A stretch of 64,000 nucleotides of DNA, taken from the NCBI RefSeq assembly GCF_000002425.4, contig NC_037261.1:7554701-7618700 (forward strand), read 5' to 3'. The notes under the pieces are model-generated. The model was given only the letters and a program-made list of their open reading frames with translations, made no database searches and was not told the origin of the DNA. Position 1 is the first letter of the stretch. Every line of letters starts with the position of its first letter. Positions 47,478 to 60,119 of the stretch are shown in pieces. Made by a program: the position numbers and the translations under genes. This DNA comes from Physcomitrium patens. Taxonomy: Eukaryota; Streptophyta; Bryopsida; Funariales; Funariaceae.

Positions 47478-47864
47478 AACAACCACAACACTCCTAAGCA
47501 AAACCTTGTCACACATGTTTTGTACCTACCCTCGTTGCAAACCTCACACATCCAAATTTAAGAACAATGTGCTGCTACAAAAAACATTAACAACGTTTAA
47601 TATTAGGGTTCACAAACCACGGAGCACAATTCCAAAACCAGCACATCGTGATTATTCCAGCCACGTAGCATGCACCACTACTGAGCAAGAAAATCCGGGA
47701 TGAATAACCCGGTGGATTCCCGAAGCACAATATGACGTCCAACACTGAGGGTTACCGATTGTGAAAAATTAGATAATGTACTCTAAATATAGTAAAAGAG
47801 AAAGTTGGGGGTAGTTTGGCCGACAGTGGCCTAGCGAAGGCGCCATATAATTTTCAGGGAGGGC

Positions 47865-48715
47865 GTGGAGACGATTAGGGGAGTGGATTTGAGGAAGACC
47901 TGGCAAAACCTTGTGACGTTGCCAAGGACGTGGGTTGACGAAGGAGTGACGCTAGGTGGGGGGAGTGGGGGGGGACACGGTGGGGCCGCGCCCTTGCGGC
48001 CGTTTGTCTCTTCGTCGTACCTGACATGCCTGCTTGCCTGCCTTCCTGCAAATACTCACACAGTATTTTGCTTTTGCTACGCGCTTCATCGTCGATTTTC
48101 CCATCACCTCACAGCTACTCCATGTGCTAGTCGCGCCTGCACAACCTCGAGCACCAGCTGGTTGTGGACGGCTTACCATCAATTACTTTGCGATCGCCCT
48201 GCGCTCTCGTATCAAGCTCTTATCAATCTGCCCTCGCGTTTCCGGAAGTGGGTGGTGCGTTTAATACCAGCTTGCTTGAGTGATCTTCAAATGCTTTTAT
48301 CAGTTTCACGCGTGTGGAGCAGTAGGCAAGTGGTGAGAGAGGGAATGGAGTTTGCTTGAGGTGGTGGCAATCTGGAGATTGTGGTTGTAAAGGTCTTGGT
48401 TTATTTATTTTTTATTTTTTTTATTTTTTAAGGGCCTGTTGATTGCTAGCGAGTCGTCGAGGCGAGGAGCGTGGGAGTGGTGGCGAGCCGGCGCGGGGCA
48501 AGAGGAAGGAAAAAGGATAACGGAGTGTATGTGCCGTTGGTTTGCTTCATGTGGGTGACCTTAATAGTGGAGCATCAGAGTTTGTGTGGATGGGTACGAG
48601 GTGAACGGAGAGGAAAAACATGATGGTGGGTGTTGCCTTGAGGGTTGGAATTTGAGAGCTACATGTTTTGGACGAGGTACCTCGGGCATTTGTTGAGGGG
48701 ATCTGTGAAACGCGG
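47865..48715 (+). other. GC-rich region upstream of the JAZ start, probable 5' leader
   Basis: GC-rich with many CpG, unlike the rest of the window. A long open frame (47865-48359) lacks an ATG near its start and shows no domain. An in-frame TGA at 48653-48655 separates it from the JAZ frame. It may be leader sequence, with or without an unseen 5' exon. Confidence 0.4.
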
Positions 48716-51488
48716 ATGTCCCTGATGAAGGGAGATGGAGATGAAAGTGGTGACCGGGATCTTTTGTCGCTTGGAAGCACGAGCAGAAGCACAAGCAGCA
48801 GTCAGGGGGAAGTTTTTCCAACGAAGCAAGCAAGTGCAGGAGTAGAGGATGAATCCATGTATCTTACCATGTTGTGCTCGCTCTCGAGGAATGGCCTGAA
48901 CATGCTGGCGGGTGGTGCGAACGGTGGATTTAGTCTGAAGTCTCCTGCTATCGGAAATTTGGATGTCACTCCTGGAATTTCAGGCTTGCGGAATTTATCG
49001 CTGGGGGCTGGGAGTGAGAGGACGAGTACGGTTTCTGGCGGTGGATTTACAGAATTCTACAGGTCCAGTGTGCCTAAGATTCGATCATCATTGTCAGAGA
49101 CAGGATTGCGGTCCGTAAGCGATGACATAAAGGTCAACGGCGAGGGAAGGGAATCTCCCTCTCACCGAGAAGAGATTGGTAGGATTTCTGGCAAAGTGGG
49201 ATTTCCGCTTAAAAGCGATGTTACAAATTTATCAACAGATGCATGCTGGAGGCTAATTCTCAAACTTGGTAAGCATGAGTTTCTTTCCCTGTGCACGTTC
49301 TCATAAATTTCGCGTTCTAGTTTTATGCAGTTTCTGGCATGTTTTAGTGAAATGTAAGTCAAGTGATAGGAAGAACTTTTTCATGAGCTTTTTTTAGAAA
49401 GTGCACCTTGCAAGGAAGTTGGATTTCTTTTTAAAGAGCACTCATCCTTTTCAGCTGACTAATGTCATGGGTGCAAAATGGTTAGTATTATGTAAGTTCA
49501 GAGCACCTGAAGCATATATCATAGAATCAGTTTGGTTGTTTGGATGTTGATTTTAATTAGCCCCGTCCTTTGTTGTAGTGAATAGGGGCAGGTCATGCTG
49601 TATCAGTTTACAGATGTTCATGGGAGTTATAATTTTATTTATCCAGGGATGCGTTGGCCTGCTTGGAATGGAACAACGGCATCACTAGCAAATGTAAGCT
49701 TTCTTTACATGGCCGCTCAGCCTCACGATGAAATTCACATTTGCACAGACTCATTCCTTGGGTGAGGGAGCATGGTCTGCTTGTTTAAAACTTACAAACT
49801 ATTGTTGTACTTCTAAAATTCTGAAGTGTCTGCTTGTTATTTGATGCAGCAAGAGGTGATAAAAGACAAAGAAAACGAAAATGAGGAGCAAGGCGGAAAG
49901 CCGGAGACTCTTCATCAAGGACAAAACTCTTTAAGATTGCTCGCTAGCCGGGCCTTAGAAGCGCTTGCTCAGGCACCTTCTGATCATTATGGCAGACGTG
50001 CTGGAGGTAAGCCACTTAGTTGAAAGTCCTCTTAATTAAAGAATTAATCAACTCATTATTTTTTAATCATCGTCATGTATCGCTAAATTTTTAATAAGTA
50101 GCTGTGGTGGACAGATATGCTGGCTCCAAAACAGAAATCACAGGCGATATTAGAAACAAAAGCAGCAGAGAATGCATCGCATCTTCCAAAATCAGTTCAG
50201 CAAAGCTTAATTGCTTCTAAGCAGTCAACTTTGGTGGCCAAAGCATCCACTATGTCACGAGAAATGTAAGTCTTTTTTCATTAGTAAGTTTTGCTTATGT
50301 TACTTAGTGTTGTGCGCTTCACTTTTTGCGACAGGTTGTGGTAATGACAATTATTTATGTCTGACAATGAGTGATGTGTGAATAGGCTTGCCCCGAAGTC
50401 TACATTTAATGAGTCTCGAACTGCATCCCTAACAATCTTTTATGATGGAACTGTGAATGTCACTGACAATGTCCCAGCAGACAAGGTAAACTGCTTTCTT
50501 TGTGTCTGGTATTTCCCTGTTGTACTTCTTGGTTGATTATGTAGCACCCAGTTTCTAATGCTCGTCTTGCGCATATTTTTGACAATATTTCTTTTAGCGG
50601 ATACAGGCACGCCTTATTATGTTGATTGCTGAAAATTCTGGAACAACTCATAATACGAAAGCATTGAAGAATGTAGCCCCAATTTCAAGACCACTTTCGC
50701 AAGTCCGGCCTATCCTAGTTCCTACCTCTCCCTCAAAAGTAGACCCGTCGCAATATCTCCCGCAATCCAAGCCCTTTTCTGTTCCCTCTGACCAGGCACC
50801 CTCTGCTAATCGTATCGAAGGTTCAACCTTCGATCAAGGACCTGCAGAGGATTCAAATCCTGCAAAGACGGCCTCTGCTGAACAGCCTCCAGTGCCTCTC
50901 AGTATGACTGTTACCACTGAAAGCACTCGGTCACAGAATGTGCTAATGATGGCTAAACGTATTTTTATCAGTGCATTTGCATTTCGATGTTTTTGATCAC
51001 TATACATCACTTTTTCATATTCATGTTTGAGTTCTATTAGTTGACCCATTCCTATGTTATTGTTTTCTCGCAGCCCTACCAAATGCTCGGAAAAATTCAT
51101 TGGCGCGTTTTCTGGATTCACGAAAGAGGTGAGGCAATGTTAAGAGCTTTGGTAGATGCATTTTGATTTAGTTTCATTGGTTGATTTGGTTTAGAGAATG
51201 GCAACGATTACTAAAGCCAAGGTCGTTATTTTTGTTTGATGTACCTTTTCTCTGATTTGAGTTAACAGGAGCAGAGGCCAATGCTCGGAGGGTACATTAG
51301 CGAAGAAACCAGTCTCTTCACAGGGTCGGTCATCTAATGCAAAGGATTTAAAGGGTGGTGGGAAGTCACCTATGCCAGACTTGTGTCGTAATATACCTTT
51401 GGAAAAGGAAGGGCCATCTACCATGTTAGCCAAAGCAGCAGACAAAATATCAACAGATGTTGAGATGAAGGAATCGCTTGCGAAGTAG
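48716..51488 (+). CDS. TIFY/JAZ-family jasmonate ZIM-domain repressor
   Basis: JAZ proteins bind MYC-type factors in the nucleus and, through TIFY, recruit NINJA/TOPLESS. Jasmonoyl-isoleucine triggers their degradation by COI1. Exons: 48716-49268, 49647-49693, 49850-50006, 50115-50265, 50386-50485, 50607-50958, 51074-51128, 51269-51488. All introns are GT-AG, the phases join, and the total is 1635 bp (544 residues, long for JAZ). TIFYDGTVNVTDNVPADK lies at about 319-336 and continues as ARLIMLIAENSG. The Jas motif begins LPNARKNSLARFLDSRKR (455-472). The first in-frame ATG after the TGA at 48653 is taken as start. The N terminus and the serine/proline-rich linkers were not recognised. Odd: the final exon lacks the R-x5-P-Y end of Jas. 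Closest in style to the JAZ3/4/9 type (LPxARKxSLARFL), from memory. Family sure; gene number not assigned. Confidence 0.88.
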
Positions 51489-52391
51489 GAGTTGGCTATG
51501 GAAGTACGTCAGGCCAAGAAGTCAATATTACTTGTCACATAGATAATAAATAGGTTAGAGATTTTTGTTAGAGGTCACCTTTCTTTTCGCTTGGTGTTGA
51601 AGGTGAAACCTTGTATAGGATGCATCAAGGTAGAGATAATTAATTTAGGAACAAAGAAAAATTCCAGCACTTGAAGGTCTTAAAATCTGTGTCCCACCAG
51701 TTCACAGATTCATAAAAACTAACCATGTGCCTTGTCAGGTGCTGGTGATCTTGAGTTGATAGATTTTAAAGAATTATATTGCAGAGTAACGTAAGGATTC
51801 ACTCGATCTTTAGGATTAGTGAGGAAGCCGGCCTTGTTGCTAGATGAGTACCTGATTTGGAGCGAGATGGAGTTCTTGTGGTGATGAATTGATGTCTTTC
51901 GAGCATTTTGCAAGAATTTGATGTCCAAAACTTTCTTTTTAATGGGAATGGGATGTACGACTGCATCAACTATGATTCTTTTTTTTTTGGCCCGTTGTTT
52001 AAAATTGTGTTCAGCAAAGGTTGATGTCTTACTGGCTTATAATGTCTATTTTTTCATATAAATTCTCTTCAAATAAAGAATTTTTTTTGGGTTCACAATG
52101 TATTTTTGGTGGTTGCATAAAATAAATTTGGTTTTAGCACATGAAAATTTGAATATTTGGTTTGAACTTAAGATATTTATTCAGAACATTAGAAGGATAA
52201 TCTAAAACAAAGATATTTTCTAATTTTTTTTTGATAAAGAATGAACAGATGGGTTGAAAAAGACATGGAAGAATATGTGAATAGAAAATGTTAAAGTGTA
52301 AGAAAATGGTAAAAGAGTTGACAAGAAAGTCTTAAACTTTTGTAGAATTTAATTTTTAAGTTTTAAATACAATTATATTTTTAATGTAAAA

Positions 52392-52424
<33 letters not shown>

Positions 52425-52659
52425 TATATATATATATATATATATAGCCATATCTTTGTTAGGCACATATATCTAATATTTGATAGAATTCCTATTTTAT
52501 TTCCTTATATAATGTATAATTTCACATCTTTATTTAAGTGAGGTCAATATTTGTTATGAATAATTTAAGTTATATAATTTCTATGGATCAATTTTTTTAA
52601 AATAATACATCTTTCTTAAAGAAATATAATATATTGTAGAATTCTACTATTTTTTAATA
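51489..52659. other. JAZ 3' flank and AT-rich spacer
   Basis: Candidate poly(A) signals AATAAA occur at 51545-51550 and 52072-52077. No gene is seen. An AC/AT compound microsatellite lies at 52393-52445. Confidence 0.45.
52393..52445. repeat. (AC)n(AT)n compound microsatellite
   Basis: About 30 bp of AC followed by about 22 bp of AT, directly visible. Confidence 0.95.
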
Positions 52660-54600
52660 ATAAGAATATTTGTAAAAATGTTACATTTAGAAATACATAA
52701 AAAAAATCTTATTAAGATCTGCTTTTTCCACTTGCAATGGTTTATTTGCCATTAGTATTATCTTGTATCTTACAAACTTATCAAATTCATTATTTTGATA
52801 TAAAGTATTCACTAAGATTTTTTACTGGTAGAATCTTATGAAAGAGGCATTAATTCTATTGTTATGATTCTTTTAAACAATTTATAAATTTCTTTTATGG
52901 TATTTCCTACTTGATTGGATTTCTTAGTCTTATCACCTTCCAAAATATCAATTTATTATTTATAACGTTACATTTTAATATTTTTTATATATCCTTAAAA
53001 GATGTGTTTTTTGTACTACTTCCAAATATTCACAAACCGTTTATGTTATATTAATGTTTATTTAAGATTTTGCTTCTACTTATATAATATGAGCTTAATT
53101 AAATAACAAGATTTTATATCTTCATTTTCTCTTTTAGAGATCAATTATTTTGTCTTTCTTAGAATTATTGGTACTTTTTGATATTTTTTTTTTGTATATT
53201 TGAAACCTCAAAAACTTAAAAATGTATTTAAACTTATATAAATTCTCTAATTTAGATACATCTCCAAAATTGATCAATGTCCTTATCTTCTAAAACTTTT
53301 ATTCCAAAATACAAGCTTGGTATTTTTGCATTAATTTTTATTTATTTATATAATTTGACACTATTTCATATAAAAAGTATTAAAAAATTCTTTAACACTA
53401 TATCATAATACTTGTTATACCTTAATGCTTCTTCATGCATCATTGATACAAAAATAATTTTTAGGCAATGATTATGTGATTATTTAATATTTTTCCATTA
53501 GTTAGATTCAAAATATGTGATTGAAGTAATAAGCATTAAACATGTTTTTTACCATATATTATTATAAAATTTAATCTTCTTGACTTATTTTTTCCTTTTA
53601 GTATATAATATAAGAATCCACATTTTGCCTTGTAATTTCATTTTTTTTAAAAAAATCAACAACCTACTCAAAGATAAATCTACTTTAAATATTTATTCTT
53701 ATTACTTCAAACTTTTTGTTTTGATTTTTTTAAATTTTTTATACAAGTACTGAAAAATTTATGAATTTTTTAAAACAAATGTTTCTAGCATTAAGTATGT
53801 ATATCTACATTTTCTTGAAGAAGCCATCAATAAAGGTTACAAAATATTAAATTTCGCCTGTAGATATGTTTTTCATTACGATATATAAAATAACAAGCAC
53901 ATTTTTCAAATTTTATTATACATCATTTTATCATTTAAAAATAAAAATTATTGTAGATAATATATTTTACTTATTTTTCTTACAGTCTCCCTTCAATTCA
54001 ATGTTTAAATAATAAAGCTTAATCAAGAGTGCTTATTTTCTATGCAATACTGGAAAATATATTAAACTATTTTTTAATCTAAATGCATTCATATTTATAC
54101 TTAATATATAATCAAAATTTTCCACATAATACTTTAAAGTATTCTCATCACAATACAATCTTTCAAAACTAATGTTTTTAAAATCTTTTATCTTCTAAAA
54201 TTAAAAATTAATTTCAATAAGCAGTTTTAATTACTGATTTTTAAAAATAATAATAAATATTTACTCACCTATTAATTGATAATTCTATGGAGAAAATTTG
54301 AAATAAAAAATATTAGTATAAATACTTATTTTGAACTATGATAATTAAAAATAATAGATTTTTTTGATCAAAAGAGATTATTCAAGATTTTAGAAAAAAT
54401 AAAAAATCTTTAAAAGCAACAACTTTGAGGTTGCTGATAAATTGCAATTGAGTTTAATTATCAAGATTCTTTCAAATTTTATAAATATGAGTTCTATTTG
54501 TAGGCTGTAATCAAAGTTTAAAAAGTTGTACATGTTATATATTGTTTTTACATTTTAACTGCATGTAAAGTTAAAAATTCATAATTTGTAGATAAAAAAT
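52660..54600 (-). pseudogene. Ty1/copia integrase fossil
   Basis: Strongly AT-shifted. On the minus strand at about 53900-53400 it reads as a copia integrase core: a YFVTFIDGFFKKM-like piece, then RFIFEQVVDFFKKNEITRQ (where the family has SKEFxxFCKxNGIxRQ), then MVKNMFNAY (family MVRSMLxA). Pre-integrase similarity to the right and post-integrase similarity to the left are weak. Stops and frameshifts are everywhere. Ends are approximate. Confidence 0.5.
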
Positions 54601-55019
54601 AATACAAGAATTATAAAATATGCAAGTATTTTTTTTTAATTAAATTAGAGTTGAAATATCTTGTATTAACAAAAAATAAAATATTTACATTATGCACAAA
54701 ATCTTTAAAATCACTACAACCATTTTACTTTATAATATGTAAATTAATACAATAAATGGTGATTAAGACTTTAAAATATATAATATTTTAGATATAATAA
54801 TAAATGGGTTTTAAATTAAATTAAATTATAATTCAATGAGTTAAATTTTAAATTAAATAATAAACAAATAAATGCTATATTTTAAAAGATTAAAAAGATA
54901 AATATTTTTCTATGAAATCGAAATATAATTTAATCAAAAAATTATAATATAATATTTTTAAGTCTTTTTTATTCACATACTAATTTTATGCACATAAATT
55001 ACAATAAAATTCTAAAAAT
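54601..55019. other. Very AT-rich spacer, nothing recognised
   Basis: No coding or structural feature identified. Confidence 0.4.
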
Positions 55020-55315
55020 AAGAATATATTCTTATTTCACTAAAAGAGAAAAAATAGACAACTGAAAGATAGACATAGAATTAAAACTAAAGTGACTATT
55101 GTCAAATACAAAAAGACTAGGAAGTCTTGAACCAAGATAGAACACAAAAAAAGTGATGATAAGAATAGAGGCTTCATTCTTACCTTTGTATATACCACAT
55201 ATTGAAGAAGTATATGACAATGTCCTATAAGCCATATGACACATGTTTAACTTACAAGATACATGTTAAATTTATAGAACAAGTTTCTAACAAAAGTACC
55301 ACGAATGCAACTTGT
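55020..55315 (-). repeat. LTR fragment of the E/F subfamily, inverted
   Basis: Matches the minus-strand LTR of E (for example AGTCTTGAA followed by TGATAAGAATAGAGGCTTC and the TATATACC box region). It abuts the LTR of copy F head to head. Confidence 0.7.
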
Positions 55316-55833
55316 TGTCACAGATATACATATTTACTCTAATATTTATCTATATGATTAAATAGAAATAAATAGAAATAGATTTATTTTGTAGTATTTT
55401 TTTAAAGAAGCTTCTAGACATTGCTTTGACTTTACATGTATATGTAGTTGATTGGTAGGTTGGAAACTTAGTCAATAAGTTAACCATGTGTTGGTAGCTT
55501 ACAAAACAAGCCAACTATGTGGCATATATATAAAAAACTTGCCTTATAAGTTAAGATATGTATCTTGCAAAGTCAACATATTTTAGAGGTCTTGTGGAAC
55601 ATTGCCACATAGCTCTTAGTTAAGAATATATATGAAGATAAGAGTGAAGTTTTCTTCATTCTTATTAATGCCTTTTTAGTCTTTAGTCTTGTTTCAAGTC
55701 TTTTTAGTATTTTTGTTGTTGGTAATAGCTATTATAGTTAAATATTATATCAGCTTTGAATGATTTTATTGTCTTTTTGAGTGACACAAGAGTTTATTGA
55801 TCTTTTAATTTTTCGAGGTTCATGTCCTTAATA
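55316..55833 (+). repeat. 5' LTR of copy F
   Basis: 518 bp, TGTCACAGATATAC to CCTTAATA. Two nt later, TTAACAAGAGT (55836-55846) is the primer-site counterpart. The start counterpart is ATTCTTATTAA (55658-55668). Differences from copy A are all transitions. Confidence 0.8.
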
Positions 55834-56063
55834 GTTTAACAAGAGTGCTAACTCATTGTTTATGTCTTATTTTAAAAGTGACTGAATTACCTCACTTCTA
55901 TTATTGTATTTTAAAGGTTATAAATTATCTATTTTTAAACAAAGTATCCAATTTTTAGTACTGATTTTTTTCCTCAAAGAGAGTGAATTATCCCTCTTTT
56001 GACATTAGAAGTTGCAGATTATCTTTTTTTAATTTGACTTGAGGATTTGTTAAGTTACTTGAA

Positions 56064-57090
56064 ATGAAAGAAAAAATTATAGATGCTTTATTTAATACAA
56101 GTGAGAATAGATTTGCAACTATTGTAGAACTTCACAAACTTGTCAACATTCTTAGGATAGAAATTTTATGCATCACTAGTATCAATCACGAAAACATTAA
56201 TCCTACATCTATGGAAGAAGTTCACAATATGAGTTAAGAAATTGTACTTTTGAAGGAAATAAGTAGATCAAGCTGTCAACCAAATCCAAAAAGTTTTTCT
56301 TCTATAAATATAATAGGAATAAGGATTAATATGCCCACATAGTTTGATGGAACAAGATCAAAGTTTTGAAGATTTTTACAACAAATTAAGTTCTATTTAA
56401 GCTTACATTCCTTCCAATATGCTAGTGGATTTGCTCAAGTTGAATTCATAGAAGTACTTCTATCTAGAAGTATTCTCTTTTGATTTGTACTTTTGATAGA
56501 AAATAATTCACGACTCCTTTATAATTTGAATTCATTTTTAAAAGTATTTACAATCACATTTGGAGAAAGCAATTGAAAAAAAGTAGCAAAGACCAAGCTT
56601 GTATTTTTATAACAAGAATCATGATCAGCTACCATATATGCTATTAAATTCCAAAATCTTGCTTGTGACATAGACTAAAATGACAAAGCCCTTATCAATC
56701 AATTTTGATATGAATTGAAGGATAATGTCAAAGATTTCTGATTAACAATGTTGAAAGTAAAATCATTTGAATAATTTATTACTCAAGCCATTATATACGA
56801 TAATTGATTATTTGAAAGGTATTGAGAACAAAGATTTGGCTAAAGAGGAAAAAATTAAGTAATGATGGCAACTCCCAAGTTTTCAAAAACTTATTCAACA
56901 AGACTAGAACCAATGTAAATTAATATGGTACGTTTTAAATCTTTTAATGAATAAAAAAGACTTATTATTATCAAAAAGATTTGTACTTATATTGTGGAGA
57001 ATCCAAGCATACTACTCAATATTATCCAAAAAAATAATGCAATCACAAAATAAAGAGCATGGTTGCCAAAGAAGACAATATGTCAAAAAT
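56064..57090 (+). pseudogene. Gag of copy F, broken
   Basis: Opens MKEKIIDALFNTSENRFAT, the form shared with E. The gag core is at about 56330-56830, and a damaged knuckle (LYCGESKHTTQYY) at about 56980-57030. Many stops. Confidence 0.7.
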
Positions 57091-57099
57091 GAATTTTTC

Positions 57100-57317
57100 T
57101 ACCTATAATAGAGGTCGTATGGCTAGAATCTTATATAACTCCTAATAAAGATCTTATTCTTTTCTCAGATCCCTCATCTTTTTTTACAATAGAAATTTAT
57201 TTAGAATCAAAAAATTACAAAATCTTAGCCTTTTTGGATTTGGAGACCTCATCTTATTTTATAAACAAAGATTTTTTCAAAAAAATAAGAGATCTTTAGT
57301 TAAGAAAATCAAGCCTA
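57100..57317 (+). pseudogene. Protease start of copy F
   Basis: Collinear with copy A at about 14130-14340. The active-site region reads AFLDLETSSYFINKDFF, with the D-x-G/S core altered. Interrupted by the insertion at about 57318; the next residues (VEVIDGF) follow at about 60128. Confidence 0.6.
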
Positions 57318-59029
57318 TGCATATTGTAAGTGGTTTTTTTTCCTCTCACTTGAATTTGATTTAATTAGATTATAACTTAGATTAGAGTCCAATATTAATT
57401 GATGTGGAGATGCAAATCATATATAAGATAGAAAAAATAAAATGATATAATAATCAAAATTAATCCAACAACACAAACAAGTTAGTTATACATATTTATG
57501 ATTTAATTTTTTAGCATTTGTAGTTCATTTAGTTAAGTACCTTCCAAGACTTATTCCATCAAACTTAAACTTTGAAAATTACAAATTAGTATAAAAAAAA
57601 GAGAGGAAAAAAAAAAATCAATCAATTAATACCATGCTAAAGTACTAATCTAGGACTTTCCATAAAGATATTAAACCATATGAACCAGAGATGTATATAG
57701 GAAGTTATCCATGGATGAAGTTTTGAAGATCAAACTTCATCAAAAATTGAAAATCATGTAGTAAATAGCCTTAAATATTTAAGTTTAGCACTAACATGAA
57801 GTTAATATTTATATGATAAAAGATGAAAGTTGGAAGATTATAAAATAAAAAATAAAAAATAAAATTAAAATTAAATTTAGAATTAATAACTAAAAATTAA
57901 GTAAAAAGTTTAAAAGTGACAGAAGTAAAAGTTGAAGATTAAAATTAAAAGTTTAAAGTTGAAGATTAAAATTAAAATTTTAAATATTAAGGTTAAAAAA
58001 AACAAGAGGAAATTAAAAGATCAGATTAATTTTTATATTTTATATTTTATTTTATCCTTAAAGGATAAAATGGATAAAAAGATAAGAATTTAAGATTAAT
58101 TTCCAAAGTAAAGTAAAAAGTTATTTAAAATTATTAAATAATATTAATTAATAAAAATAAGATGAATGAGTGATAATATAGCAATTTAGGTGCTAAAAAA
58201 TGTGATTAGAGGTTAATTAAAGAAAGAAAACTTACTTAGAGTATGTCGAGTTGAAGCAGCAAATCCCTTGTTGTTCAGAAATTTTCCAAGATTCTCCCAC
58301 AACTCTTGTGTACTTGAAAATTTTTGTGGTTGAACTCAACTTAGGAATGTTTCTATCTTCTAAATTTTGTGGTGATCCAATGCTTGACGGTTGAGATATG
58401 AATTTTCAAAATAATAAGACTTAAGCTACCTAAGCAGCAAACCCCCTTGAACTTAAAAATTTATTAGAAATTGGCTAATGATTCAAAGTTCACAACTCTA
58501 TTTTTTTCTAAAAATATATTTTGTATTACTTCTTTTCCAATAAAATTCAATACAAAGACATAAGTAAATCTGAAGGTATGATTTTTTCAAAGATAATTGT
58601 TCTAACTACTAAGGCAGCAAAATCTTTCTCACTTAACAGTTTATTATGAATTTTTTATAGCCTAGAAGTAAGTTATTTAAACTTAATAATAAACTAGACT
58701 TCAAAGCACACTCATTCTAACAATTCACATCAAAGTTGAGGTAGGGATCACTAAGTTATGGATTTTTCAACTCGATGCTTTTACACTGCCAAGAGCAGTA
58801 GATCCTTGCCACTTTAAAAAAATTTCAAAAATCCGTCACAGCTCCAAATCAAGCATACATTATGCTGTTACCAAGATAAGAAAGATTAAAATTTGGCTAC
58901 AAAATTTTATGAGAAGAAAATGAAAATAGATAGATTGAGCAAAAAAAAACCGAGGTAGCATAAGTTAAGGGATAAGATATGCATTCACAAAATGGAGAAA
59001 TATTTTGCCATGGATTCGCCACAAGAAAA

Positions 59030-59065
<36 letters not shown>

Positions 59066-60119
59066 CGGCCACCCAAGCCCTCTTAACCAGGTGGGAGGAG
59101 GCCCAAAAGTGGCAGACACATCTCCACCATCTAGATCAAAAATCCCTAATCAAGATCAAAGGTCCACAGTGATCCTACGCCTAAATCCCATTTTAAGTCT
59201 AGAATTGCCTATATCTCACAAACTAATGCCCTTTTGATAAAACTAACATCACTAATGTATCCAAAACACATTTTTACTCTGATTTCGATTATTCACAAGT
59301 CCAAATCTAATTTCTAAATCTTTAAAACTAATTAATTTGCTAATCTAGTTATAAATTTTAATTAGATTTCTAATTCTAATTATCCTAATTAAGTGATCAA
59401 CAAGGATTCTTGCCATCAAAGCCTTTATGATCACCATTCTTCAATTTAAACTCCCTTAAGTATGAACTCTTAGCAAATCCAAAACCTAATTACAAATTGG
59501 CCTTAAAATAATATGCCTGTGATTTTTATTTTTATTTTTTCTTTTTTTCATATTCAAATAGTAATTAAAATCACTATGAGAGGAAAATCCACCAACAAAT
59601 TTAGCTTGTCTTCATCTTTTTAAGATCATCATAAATTTAATAATTGGATTTTATATTTTTAATCCAATTAAATTGTAAAATAAAATTTAAGCTTAAAAAT
59701 CTTAAATATAATTAAGAAGATAGAACAATTAGGTTTAAGCAATTTTCTAACCATTTTTAAATTAGAAATTAGCCTTGGAATTGAAAACTAAGATTGTAGA
59801 TTAATTCAAGATATAATTTCTAGAATTTAAAAGAAAAATTCTATTAAAATCCTAATTTTAATACCAAAAGAGGATTTAAACCAAATCAAGAAAAAAAATC
59901 ATAGATCTTCTAAACTTACTATTTTAGAATTTTTAACAATCATTCAATCTAATAGCTAGAAGTATCTACCTAGTTAACAACCTAAAACTATAAATTAAGT
60001 CATAATTAATTAAAAAAATAATTTAGATCCATAAATTAATCATATTAGCATTAAAATTAATAAAAATATGTTAAAAATCACAAAAGTGATTATAACTAAC
60101 CATTGCAGCTATTAATTAT
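57318..60119. mobile_element. 2.8-kb insertion in copy F, type unknown
   Basis: Copy F reads I-K-P-M-H before it and V-E-V-I-D-G after it, so this is inserted DNA. Possible short flanking repeats GCATA and ACATG are too weak to fix the ends. No protein was recognised. A GA run (59035-59063) is embedded in a moderate-GC patch (59040-59180). The rest is AT-rich and LTR-like. An LTR-only or internally deleted retroelement is possible. Confidence 0.55.
59035..59063. repeat. (GA)n microsatellite
   Basis: GA dinucleotide run of about 29 bp. Confidence 0.95.

Larger units (their letters stand above)
46791..47864. other. Intergenic DNA upstream of the JAZ gene
   Basis: No protein family was recognised. 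It contains a GA run (about 47025-47039), a 26-bp hairpin (47212-47274) and a palindromic G-box (47468-47477). Base composition becomes less AT-rich after 47150. Confidence 0.5.

Noticed and set aside
47865..48359. Long open frame (about 164 codons) ahead of the JAZ gene as a coding exon.
   Set aside because: No ATG near its start, no recognisable domain, and an in-frame stop before the JAZ ATG. The high GC alone favours long open frames.
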